Source: a virus
Strand: one strand, 5' to 3'
IMG/VR virus record: IMGVR_UViG_3300031569_000038
Location: 1-24,560 of that record
Length of the DNA: 24,560 nt
A program made the translations under genes and the position numbers. The notes under the pieces are model-generated. The model had not been told where the DNA came from, made no database searches, and saw only the letters and a list, made by a program, of their open reading frames with translations. Positions 1 through 6,486 of this stretch are shown here, piece after piece (within the stretch, counting starts at the first letter, position 1; the number at the start of each line of letters is the position of its first letter).

Positions 1-1
1 C

Positions 2-30
2 TTGACAACACAAGGCCGTTATGATTTAAT
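2..30 (+). promoter_or_regulatory. Probable sigma70 promoter for the capsid operon
   Basis: A perfect -35 hexamer TTGACA (2-7) is followed after 17 bases by TTTAAT (25-30), which matches the -10 consensus at five of six positions. TG at 22-23 gives an extended -10 element. The start of transcription would be near 37, giving a leader of about 137 nt before the capsid ATG. The match is seen directly in the sequence; activity is inferred. The site is at the very edge of the window, so its upstream context is unknown. Confidence 0.6.
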
Positions 31-44
31 ACTTGTAACGGCCT
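13..44. repeat. Perfect 9-bp inverted repeat around the -10 box
   Basis: AGGCCGTTA (13-21) and TAACGGCCT (36-44) are exact reverse complements separated by 14 bases. The -10 element lies in the loop and the expected start site in the right arm. The six A residues that follow (45-50) do not make a terminator on the + strand, and on the - strand the T-run would come before the hairpin. An operator, or a hairpin formed only in read-through RNA, is more likely than an intrinsic terminator. Confidence 0.6.
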
Positions 45-50
45 AAAAAA

Positions 51-115
51 CCCCGGCGTTCGAGCAGGTTTAAATGGTTGTAGGCAGATAACTCTATCCC
101 CGGCGTTAAAGCAGG
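51..115 (+). repeat. 18-bp imperfect direct repeat in capsid leader
   Basis: Two copies of an 18-base element occur at 51-68 and 98-115. They share CCCCGGCGTT and AGCAGG and differ only at two bases (CG in the first copy, AA in the second). Start-to-start spacing is 47 bp. Both lie in the untranslated leader upstream of the capsid gene. They could be binding sites for a regulator or RNA elements; nothing else in the sequence decides this. Confidence 0.6.
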
Positions 116-173
116 ATAAGATATATTTACCGGCAAACATTTTTATATAAACCTTTAACTCGGAGCAAAAACC

Positions 174-1169
174 ATGAGTTTTGCAAATACGTCCGTAACG
201 GACATTCTTGCTACGACTATTGAAAACCGTAGTAAAACAGTTGCCGATAACGTAACTAACAACAATGCTCTTCTTGATCGCCTAAAAAGAAAAGGAAATA
301 TTAAATCTTTTTCTGGTGGTAATAAAATCTTTGAAGAGCTTTCATTCGCTGAAAACGGAAATGCAGGTTGGTATTCAGGATATGATATTCTGCCTACTAA
401 TGCTTCTGACGTAATTAGTGCCGCTGAATATACAATTAAACAGTGTGCGGTTCCAGTAGTCATCTCTGGCCTAGAACAGCTTCAAAACGCAGGTAAAGAA
501 CAGTTCATTGATTTGATGGAAGCTCGCTTAAAAGTAGCTGAAAGCACAATGGCTAACCTTATTACTGGCGGATTGTATTCTGACGGTACTGGCGCTTCTG
601 GTAAAGAAATTGACGGCCTAGCCGCAGCTTTACCTGTTGATCCTACAGCAGCTTCTTACGGCGGAATTGACGGAAACGTATTTACGTTTTGGCAAAATGC
701 AGTAAGTGACCAAACAGCCGCTAACGGCCTAGACTCTACAAAAATTGCAGGTTTCTGGAATCTACTCTACGCTGATCTAGTGCGTGGTGCAGATCGCCCT
801 GACCTTATTATGGCTGATAGCACAGTGTGGAACACATACATGAAGTCTCTACAATCACAACAAAGGTTCTCAAACACTCAAATGGGTGATAGCGGATTCT
901 CTAATGTGAAATATATGGATTCTGATGTAGTTCTTGATGGAGGTATCTATAACGGTACTGTTACAGCAGGAACACCCGCAGGTACGGCTTACTTTATTAA
1001 CTCAAACTATATAAAGTATCGCCCACATGCGCGTCGCAACATGGTTCCACTTTCTCCAAACAAACGCTACTCAACTAATCAAGATGCTGAAGTGCAAATT
1101 ATTGCATGGGCAGGTAACTTGACATGTTCAGGACGTATGTTCCAGGGACGCTATGACGCAAACGGCTAA
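174..1169 (+). CDS. Major capsid protein
   Basis: This 331-aa protein is most likely the major capsid (coat) protein that forms the icosahedral head. Its composition and patterns fit phage coat proteins of this size: an N-terminal helical stretch (about residues 10-45), then a mixed alpha/beta body with a stretch around residues 145-175 (EIDGLAAALP then YGGIDG) typical of HK97-fold podovirus coats. The gene stands alone between a strong promoter-like leader and an intrinsic terminator, an arrangement expected for a very highly expressed gene. GGAG at 162-165 lies 8 bases before ATG 174. It is followed by a small decoration-like gene and neck genes, the usual order. Fold assignment is from family resemblance, not from an alignment. 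Portal and scaffold genes are presumably upstream of the window. Confidence 0.85.
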   Translation: MSFANTSVTDILATTIENRSKTVADNVTNNNALLDRLKRKGNIKSFSGGNKIFEELSFAENGNAGWYSGYDILPTNASDVISAAEYTIKQCAVPVVISGLEQLQNAGKEQFIDLMEARLKVAESTMANLITGGLYSDGTGASGKEIDGLAAALPVDPTAASYGGIDGNVFTFWQNAVSDQTAANGLDSTKIAGFWNLLYADLVRGADRPDLIMADSTVWNTYMKSLQSQQRFSNTQMGDSGFSNVKYMDSDVVLDGGIYNGTVTAGTPAGTAYFINSNYIKYRPHARRNMVPLSPNKRYSTNQDAEVQIIAWAGNLTCSGRMFQGRYDANG

Positions 1170-1178
1170 CATTAATCT

Positions 1179-1212
1179 GGGGCGCTAGGCAACTAGTGTC
1201 CCCCTTCTTTTT
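1179..1212 (+). terminator. Intrinsic terminator after the capsid gene
   Basis: GGGGCGCTAG (1179-1188) pairs with CTAGTGTCCCC (1193-1203) through ten pairs, including one G-U, with a single bulged T. A GCAA loop (GNRA type, 1189-1192) closes the stem. The stem is followed by CTTCTTTTT (1204-1212). This is a strong rho-independent signature. It lies 9 bases after the capsid stop codon, and the T-run ends just before the AAGGA ribosome site of the next gene. It probably terminates a fraction of transcripts so that the capsid is made in excess over the downstream genes. Confidence 0.8.
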
Positions 1213-1224
1213 AAGGAAAATAAA

Positions 1225-1683
1225 ATGACTATAGGTTTAGATATAACCACAGTTGATAGCAGCGCCGAATTTAAACTAGGTACTGTTATGTCTAATATTG
1301 GAGCAGACGGCCCTATGAAAGCGTATAAATACGTTAAATGGACTGACGGCTCTGCTGCTGCGGCAGTAGTTGGCGAAGTAGCTTACTATCATGCGGCAGG
1401 CGGATCACAAGATACACTAGTATCTTCTGATGTTTCTGAAAGCGTTAATATTGGCGCAGGCGTTATTCAATCTTTACTAACCGAAGGTACTTACGGTTGG
1501 CTACAGGTTACTGGCCCGGCTACTCTAACAATCGCTCTTACGGCAGGCGCAGACGGTAATGCTCTTACTGCTGTTGGCGCAGCAGATGGTACTCTTGATG
1601 TATCAGGTGCAGTAACAGACTATGTTTGTGCGGTTGCAGATGATATTTCAGCTAAAGAAATAATCTGCTGTTTCCCTGTATAG
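1225..1683 (+). CDS. Putative capsid decoration / head structural protein
   Basis: This 152-aa, Gly/Ala/Val/Thr-rich protein has alternating short beta-like stretches and almost no charged helices. Segments such as GVIQSLLTEGTYGWLQVTG (about residues 85-103) resemble small beta-rich proteins often encoded directly after podovirus coat genes, which decorate or stabilise the head. Position directly downstream of the capsid gene supports this. AAGGA at 1213-1217 precedes ATG 1225. The protein ends in CCFPV with adjacent cysteines. No catalytic motif is visible. Alternative: a head fibre or other minor structural protein. Family membership was not tested by search. Confidence 0.6.
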   Translation: MTIGLDITTVDSSAEFKLGTVMSNIGADGPMKAYKYVKWTDGSAAAAVVGEVAYYHAAGGSQDTLVSSDVSESVNIGAGVIQSLLTEGTYGWLQVTGPATLTIALTAGADGNALTAVGAADGTLDVSGAVTDYVCAVADDISAKEIICCFPV

Positions 1684-1718
1684 AGCATACTTGCTTTGTA
1701 CATAGTGTTAGTATAAGA

Positions 1719-1751
1719 TAGGGCAGGTTTTAACAGCCTGCCCTAACTTTT
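1719..1751 (+). terminator. Hairpin, possible weak terminator
   Basis: TAGGGCAGG (1719-1727) and CCTGCCCTA (1737-1745) form a perfect 9-bp stem with a 9-base loop, followed by ACTTTT (1746-1751). The stem is strong but the T-run is short, so it may be a partial terminator or an RNA processing/stability element. It sits between the decoration-like gene and the next gene, so expression could be stepped down twice after the capsid. Confidence 0.5.
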
Positions 1752-1768
1752 AACACAGAGGACAAAAA

Positions 1769-2374
1769 ATGGACGATCTAGGTTTTAACGATTTTAACGC
1801 ACCCAATAATGCTACGCAAAATGAAGACGCAAATTTGTTGTGTAAATTTTTTTATAAGATGCGGCCTAATAAAGCAAAAGATATATTAGACCCAGAACAT
1901 AACGATTTACCTGATAGCGTAGAAGTTGAATATTACGATATTAAAGTTCCAGGTGAACGCGATAGTAAATCTGGCCCAGTTAATGAAAGCATAAAACAAC
2001 GCTTTCCACGACACTATGCAGCGTTTAAACAGCGTGTAGCTCCGCCAGTAGACGGCACACCATTAAATGATTGGGCAAGTATTTCCCGATCACAAGTTGA
2101 AGAATTAGCATTTAAAAATATTAAAACTATAGAAAACTTAGCAAATGTTTCAGACACGCATGTTACTTCTATACGAGGACTTACAAGTTTAAAACAAAAA
2201 GCTAAAACATATTTAGCTCAAAAAGAAGATTCTAAATATGTAGATCAATTAAATGCAAAGTTAGATGTGCGCGATAAAACTATATCAGCACTAGAAGAAC
2301 GACTAGCATTAATGGAAAAACGCTTTTCCGAAGGCGATACTGAAACAGTAAAGCGGAAACGCGCTATCAAATAG
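1769..2374 (+). CDS. Conserved phage structural-region protein, C-terminal coiled coil
   Basis: This 201-aa protein has no function I can name. Its central part (about residues 75-125, with FKQRVAPPVDGTPLNDW then a VEELAFKNIKTIENLANVSD segment) resembles a conserved protein seen between capsid and neck genes in many podoviruses. The VEELAFKNIKTIENLA region looks like a small helical hairpin. Residues about 140-195 are strongly charged and heptad-like, suggesting a coiled coil, and the tail is basic (KRKRAIK). AGAGGA at 1757-1762 precedes ATG 1769. Context suggests a virion or head-assembly role; that is inference. Confidence 0.6.
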   Translation: MDDLGFNDFNAPNNATQNEDANLLCKFFYKMRPNKAKDILDPEHNDLPDSVEVEYYDIKVPGERDSKSGPVNESIKQRFPRHYAAFKQRVAPPVDGTPLNDWASISRSQVEELAFKNIKTIENLANVSDTHVTSIRGLTSLKQKAKTYLAQKEDSKYVDQLNAKLDVRDKTISALEERLALMEKRFSEGDTETVKRKRAIK

Positions 2375-2386
2375 GGACGATACAAA

Positions 2387-3130
2387 ATGGTTACATACCC
2401 GACTACTATCACCACAGCCGATGCGATACTTAATAGAGTGGCGGCAGAAGTCGGGTTGACCCCTGTTTCCGATCCTTTTGGTAGCCCAGATGCTTCTTTT
2501 GTACAGCTAAGACATTTATTAAATGTAGCAGGCGATGAGCTTGCAGTTCTGTATGATTGGGAGGTTCTTCGCCGAGAAAAAACAATTACTACTGCTGCAG
2601 CTGATGTAGGTAACTATCCATTACCTACTGATTTTGCACGTATTGTAGATAATACTGCTTGGAATAGATCAGAAGATTTGCCTATGTTTGGCCCTCTATC
2701 GGCTCAAGAATGGCAAGCACTATTAGGCCGCACAGTTACTAATTTAATAAATTTAGGTTGGCGCATAACTAACGGAGAGTTTTTAGTATATCCGTATAAC
2801 CCTGTTGGCATAGTTGCTAGTTTATACTTTGAATATGTATCTAATAATTGGGTTTTAGATACAAACGGCACAACATACAAAAACGAAGTTACAGTTAACT
2901 CGGATAATATTCTTTATGACCGCACATTAATTGCACGATATTTAAAATTAAAATTTCTTTTAGCTCGCGGTTTAGATGCTACAGCCGCTCAGGATGACTT
3001 TAACCAAATGTTTGAGATGCTTACTGGGTCTGATAAAGGCGCAGGTACTCTTAATGCAGGTAATAGTAGTGACGTATATCCATTTATTAATGCTTATCGT
3101 AATATAGGGAACAGTAATTTTGGTAGTTAG
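2387..3130 (+). CDS. Head-tail adaptor / tail accessory protein (P22 gp4-like)
   Basis: This 247-aa protein resembles podovirus neck adaptor proteins that join the portal to the tail hub. Features typical of the family are the N-terminal helix with a DELAVLYDWEVLRREKTI segment (about residues 49-66), the YPLPTDFARIVDNTAW segment (about 77-92), a WRI-plus-P beta segment in the middle, and the C-terminal RTLIARYLKLKFLLARGLD helix followed by a tail. It is longer than P22 gp4 itself. It directly precedes and overlaps by 11 bases a gp10-like gene, the same order as in P22-like tails, which strengthens the call. The gp4-like label rests on context plus pattern, not on a search. Confidence 0.65.
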   Translation: MVTYPTTITTADAILNRVAAEVGLTPVSDPFGSPDASFVQLRHLLNVAGDELAVLYDWEVLRREKTITTAAADVGNYPLPTDFARIVDNTAWNRSEDLPMFGPLSAQEWQALLGRTVTNLINLGWRITNGEFLVYPYNPVGIVASLYFEYVSNNWVLDTNGTTYKNEVTVNSDNILYDRTLIARYLKLKFLLARGLDATAAQDDFNQMFEMLTGSDKGAGTLNAGNSSDVYPFINAYRNIGNSNFGS

Positions 3131-4760
3131 AGCCGCAAATGCCGCAACTAGACGTAGGCCAAGACCGCAAATAACGCAAGCCTCAGTTATTCCTGCGCCT
3201 ACAAATGGTGTTGACGCTCGCGTTTCTTTAGCTGCGGGAGATATGAGTGTATGTCCGTATGCCTATAATATAATGCCAGATGAAGCAGGTATGCGAGTAC
3301 GATTAGGCTATCGCGAATTTGTATTAAATGTTGAAGACGCTACTAGTTTTGGAGTAACAACAGTAATACCAATGGAAGGTATAGCCGGGTCAGATGATAA
3401 ATTATTTGCGGTAACTAACGAAGGTATATTTGACGTTACAGCTTATAATACTACACCAACTAAAAAAGCAGCTTTTACTGCTGATACTTCCGTTAATGCA
3501 GGGTACGGTACTTTTGTTAATTATGTTAATCAAGCAGGCGCACAGTTTATTTATTACGCCGATAATTTAAACGGGTTATGGTTCTATACTGTTAGTTCAG
3601 GGGTTTGGGCAGCAGTAACAAATATAACCGGCGTAGATGAAACTGACATTTGCGGTATTGTAGTACATAAATTACGAGTGTGGGTTTTTACACGTAACGA
3701 AGCCAGTGCGTATTATTTAGGTATTAATACTATTACTGGCGCAGCTACTGAATTTGTTTTTGGCGGTAAATTTAGACGTGGCGGGCATATAGCAGGTATG
3801 TATAACTGGACTTTGGACGGCGGTGCAGGGATAGACGATTACCTTGTAGTTGCTAGTTCAGCGGGGGATGCGCTAGTTTATCAGGGTGAAGATCCAAGTG
3901 CGTCCTCTACTTGGTCTATTGTTGGCACTTATGATATAGGCGCAGCCCCCGTGGATTATCGCGCAGGAATTGAATATGCAGGAGAATTATTTATTCTTAC
4001 TGGATATGGTTTAGTTTCTATGGATGAAATACTTCGCGGCGCCAACGCGGAAAATCCTGAAACAAGTAATATAGCGTATAAAATATCTAAAATAATACAG
4101 CAAAGTATGATAACGCTTAGAAATAGTGCCGGATGGCACCCTGTTTTTTTTCCTGCAGAAGGTTTAATAGTGCTTATAAGTCCTGTGCAATCAGATGGCG
4201 CATATATACAGTATGTTCTTGATTTGACTACAAACGGATGGGCGTATTGGCGAGGTTTGCCTATACTTTCAGCTTCAATATGGCAGAACAAACTTTATTT
4301 TGGTACTGCTGACGCTAAAATTATGGTCATGGATGTACATAAAGATGGTGTTACAATAACACCTCCAAACGCTCCTGCTGAAAATGGTAATCCTATAGAG
4401 TATTCTATACTTCATACGTCTACTGACATGGGAAGTCCAGGTATGATGAAACGCGGAGCTTTTATACGGCCTAATTTTCGTGCAGATTACGCACCAATAT
4501 ATGATAGTAGAATACTATACGATTACGCGCTTGCAGAATTTAGTGCAGTGTTAGCGCAACCTGCAATTAATATCGGTGTTTGGGATGCAAGTATATGGAA
4601 TACTGCTACTTGGGGTTCGGGAGCAGCTACATCTTTTGGTACTGCTACAGGCGCAAGTGGCATAGGTAGAACATTAGCTGTAGCTATACGGGGAAGTTCA
4701 AGTGCATCTACAGTTCTTATAAGTACAGACGTTATGTGGAACGTAGGCGGTATATTATGA
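3120..4760 (+). CDS. P22 gp10-like tail hub / DNA stabilisation protein
   Basis: This 546-aa, beta-rich protein matches the pattern of phage proteins annotated as packaged-DNA stabilisation or tail hub. It has an NGVDA segment with a PYAYNIMPDEAGMRVRLGY run near the N-terminus, repeated beta blades, and a conserved WSIVGTYDIGAAPVDYR segment (about residues 265-281) followed by GELFILTGYGLVSM. It should form the closure of the neck below the adaptor. The start is TTG at 3120, preceded by AGGGA (3105-3109); there is no ATG before residue 42, and the start overlaps the upstream stop by 11 bases, indicating translational coupling. The first residues (VVRAAN) are encoded by an 18-nt sequence repeated exactly at 6445-6462. 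Confidence 0.7.
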   Translation: MVVRAANAATRRRPRPQITQASVIPAPTNGVDARVSLAAGDMSVCPYAYNIMPDEAGMRVRLGYREFVLNVEDATSFGVTTVIPMEGIAGSDDKLFAVTNEGIFDVTAYNTTPTKKAAFTADTSVNAGYGTFVNYVNQAGAQFIYYADNLNGLWFYTVSSGVWAAVTNITGVDETDICGIVVHKLRVWVFTRNEASAYYLGINTITGAATEFVFGGKFRRGGHIAGMYNWTLDGGAGIDDYLVVASSAGDALVYQGEDPSASSTWSIVGTYDIGAAPVDYRAGIEYAGELFILTGYGLVSMDEILRGANAENPETSNIAYKISKIIQQSMITLRNSAGWHPVFFPAEGLIVLISPVQSDGAYIQYVLDLTTNGWAYWRGLPILSASIWQNKLYFGTADAKIMVMDVHKDGVTITPPNAPAENGNPIEYSILHTSTDMGSPGMMKRGAFIRPNFRADYAPIYDSRILYDYALAEFSAVLAQPAINIGVWDASIWNTATWGSGAATSFGTATGASGIGRTLAVAIRGSSSASTVLISTDVMWNVGGIL

Positions 4761-5179
4761 TTATTAACTATCGCAATATACAAAGTGAAGACGATTGGAA
4801 TTGGATTTCTAAACGTGCTGATCCTACACTTACTGAAAATACAAAAGGTATTGTTGCAGTAGATAAAACAATAGATAGAATAGTAGCTATGGCGGTATTT
4901 GATACTTGGACGCATAACAGTGTTCAAATACACTGGGCTATAGATAATCCGTTAATTTTAAGGCATGGATTTATACAAGAATGTTTTAACTATGTATTTA
5001 ATACTTGCGATAAAGGCATAATGTTGGCTACAATACCTAGTGATAATGCTAAGTCACTTAAATTAAGTTCTCATATTGGCTTAAATGTAGTACACACTAT
5101 AAAAGATGGTTTTAACAAAGGTGTAGATTATATACTTATGGAAATGAGAAAAGAAAACTGTAAATGGTTAAAAAATTAA
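4757..5179 (+). CDS. GNAT-like acetyltransferase in the tail region
   Basis: This 140-aa protein has the layout of a small GNAT fold: a beta segment GIVAVDKTIDRIVAMAVFD (about residues 32-50), an IHWAIDNP strand, a helix with HGFIQECFNYVFN, and a C-terminal SDNAKSLKLSSHIGLNVVHTI segment like the N-x-x-A/S-x-x-L...GF/GL motif of GNATs. It ends with a CKWL motif seen in phage members. The classical acetyl-CoA loop (R/Q-x-x-G-x-G/A) is not clearly present, so activity is uncertain. ATG 4757 overlaps the upstream stop as ATGA with AGGCGG at 4745-4750; a GTG at 4736 is possible but less likely. Similar small GNAT-like genes occur among podovirus structural genes; their substrate is unknown. Confidence 0.55.
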   Translation: MIINYRNIQSEDDWNWISKRADPTLTENTKGIVAVDKTIDRIVAMAVFDTWTHNSVQIHWAIDNPLILRHGFIQECFNYVFNTCDKGIMLATIPSDNAKSLKLSSHIGLNVVHTIKDGFNKGVDYILMEMRKENCKWLKN

Positions 5180-5199
5180 GGCAACCAAAGGCGTATTAA

Positions 5200-6486
5200 A
5201 TGGCTAAATATAAACAACCGTGGGCTGAAATAGAAGCAGATATACTGGCTAATCCTGAAGGTGGTGATATAGATTACCAACTTGATGAAGCTAGACAGAT
5301 GTGGGATATGGACTCTAGATCTGTAGCTCCTACAACTATACGCGATACGATTGTAGAAGCATTTAACGATCCTGCTCCTACACCTGATCCTACACCTACA
5401 CCTACACCTACACCTGATCCTACACCTGATCCTACACCTACACCTACACCTACACCTGATCCTACACCTGATCCTACACCTGATCCTACACCTACCCCTA
5501 CCCCTACCCCTACAGATGGCTATAAACAACCGTGGGCTGAAATAGAAGCAGATATACTGGCTAATTCAGAGGGCGATATAGATTACCAACTTGATGAAGC
5601 TAGACAGATGTGGGATATGGACTCTAGATCTGTAGCTCCTACAACTATACGCGATACGATTGTAGAAGCATTTAACGATCCTGCTCCTACACCTGATCCT
5701 ACACCTACACCTACACCTACACCTGATCCTACACCTGATCCTACACCTGATCCTACACCTACGCCTACACCTACACCTACAGATGGCTATAAACAATCGT
5801 GGGCTGAAATAGAAGCGGATATAATGTCTAATTCAAGTGGGGATATAGATTACCAACTTGATGAAGCTAGACAGATGTGGGATATGGACTCTAGGTCTGT
5901 AGCGCCTAAAGATATACGCGAAACGATTGTAGAAGCATTTGATACGGTTGATACAAGTGTACAACCGCCTAGCCCGCCTATTACAACGGCACAAGACGAT
6001 ATTTGGAACAATGATGAAGGCGATAAAGATTACCAAATAGATGAATTATTTAACTGGAGTGAATCTGATGCAGGTACGCAAGAATTTAAAGATTGGTTAG
6101 CCAAAGACGATAATTCATTATGGTATAATGAAGACGGTACTCGTACAGATTATGCAGGAGAAGGTAATCCTACTACTACAGACGCGCAAGATGAAGCCGA
6201 TGAAATATATGGTGAGCAGCCATATGACCCGTGGGTAGATACTTCACCAACTACAACTCCACCACCACCAACTACAACTCCACCACCACCAACTACAACT
6301 CCACCAACTACAACTGCACCTACACCTGCTCCGTTATCAGCAACAATGCAAGCATTTCAAGCGGCTAGGCTAAGAAAAGCTGCCGCACCTATAGACTTTA
6401 CCCCCACAAAAGCCGTTTCAGGTTATGAAAATGGTGGATGGGGTGTAGTTAGAGCCGCAAATACAGGAGGAACTTCCAATGGGTAA
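5200..6486 (+). CDS. Multi-domain repeat protein with Pro-Thr linkers
   Basis: I do not recognise a characterised family for this 428-aa protein. It contains a domain of about 54 residues (starting [13 protein letters not shown] and including [20 protein letters not shown]) in three copies at residues 4-57, 108-160 and 197-250, plus a degenerate fourth (about 264-290, [21 protein letters not shown]). Copies 1-2 and 2-3 are joined by Pro-X dipeptide linkers of 24 and 17 units. A further Pro/Thr-rich run follows (about residues 349-378), and the C-terminus has [22 protein letters not shown]. The domains are acidic and predicted helical. AAAGG at 5187-5191 precedes ATG 5200. The end overlaps the next gene by 8 bases. 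Position suggests a virion protein, perhaps exposed or ejected; that is inference. DNA identity between copies 1 and 2 points to very recent duplication. Confidence 0.7.
   Translation: MAKYKQPWAEIEADILANPEGGDIDYQLDEARQMWDMDSRSVAPTTIRDTIVEAFNDPAPTPDPTPTPTPTPDPTPDPTPTPTPTPDPTPDPTPDPTPTPTPTPTDGYKQPWAEIEADILANSEGDIDYQLDEARQMWDMDSRSVAPTTIRDTIVEAFNDPAPTPDPTPTPTPTPDPTPDPTPDPTPTPTPTPTDGYKQSWAEIEADIMSNSSGDIDYQLDEARQMWDMDSRSVAPKDIRETIVEAFDTVDTSVQPPSPPITTAQDDIWNNDEGDKDYQIDELFNWSESDAGTQEFKDWLAKDDNSLWYNEDGTRTDYAGEGNPTTTDAQDEADEIYGEQPYDPWVDTSPTTTPPPPTTTPPPPTTTPPTTTAPTPAPLSATMQAFQAARLRKAAAPIDFTPTKAVSGYENGGWGVVRAANTGGTSNG
5209..5949 (+). repeat. Three tandem copies of a domain-coding unit
   Basis: Copies start at 5209, 5521 and 5788 (spacing 312 and 267 bp). 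Bases 5266-5439 are identical to 5575-5748 (174 consecutive bases), including part of the linker. The third copy shares long blocks with the others but has substitutions near its 3' end. The spacing difference of 45 bp equals seven linker hexamers plus one codon. Confidence 0.9.
5371..5781 (+). repeat. Hexanucleotide (CCTnnn) linker repeats
   Basis: Two tracts made only of hexamers starting CCT encode Pro-X dipeptides: 5371-5514 (24 hexamers) and 5680-5781 (17 hexamers). CCTACA and CCTGAT dominate, with CCTACC in the first tract. All are multiples of six, so gain or loss changes linker length without breaking the frame. This makes them good candidates for slippage or recombination. Confidence 0.85.
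6246..6333 (+). repeat. Pro/Thr-coding low-complexity run
   Basis: Alternating ACTACAACT and CCACCACCACC blocks encode TTT and PPPP runs near the C-terminus of the same gene. The block recurs about every 21 bases. It is a flexible spacer in the protein and a further slippage-prone tract. Confidence 0.7.

Noticed and set aside
45-50. A-run beside the leading hairpin as a - strand terminator
   Set aside because: On the - strand the T-run precedes the hairpin, so it cannot act as an intrinsic terminator.
51-68. GTTCGAG near the leader looked like a tRNA T-loop
   Set aside because: No acceptor, anticodon or D arms can be paired around it, and the element is part of a direct repeat.
5176-5529. 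Arg/Cys-rich open frame on the - strand
   Set aside because: It is the reverse reading of the hexamer Pro-Thr linker and has no ribosome site; low-complexity repeats keep such frames open by chance.
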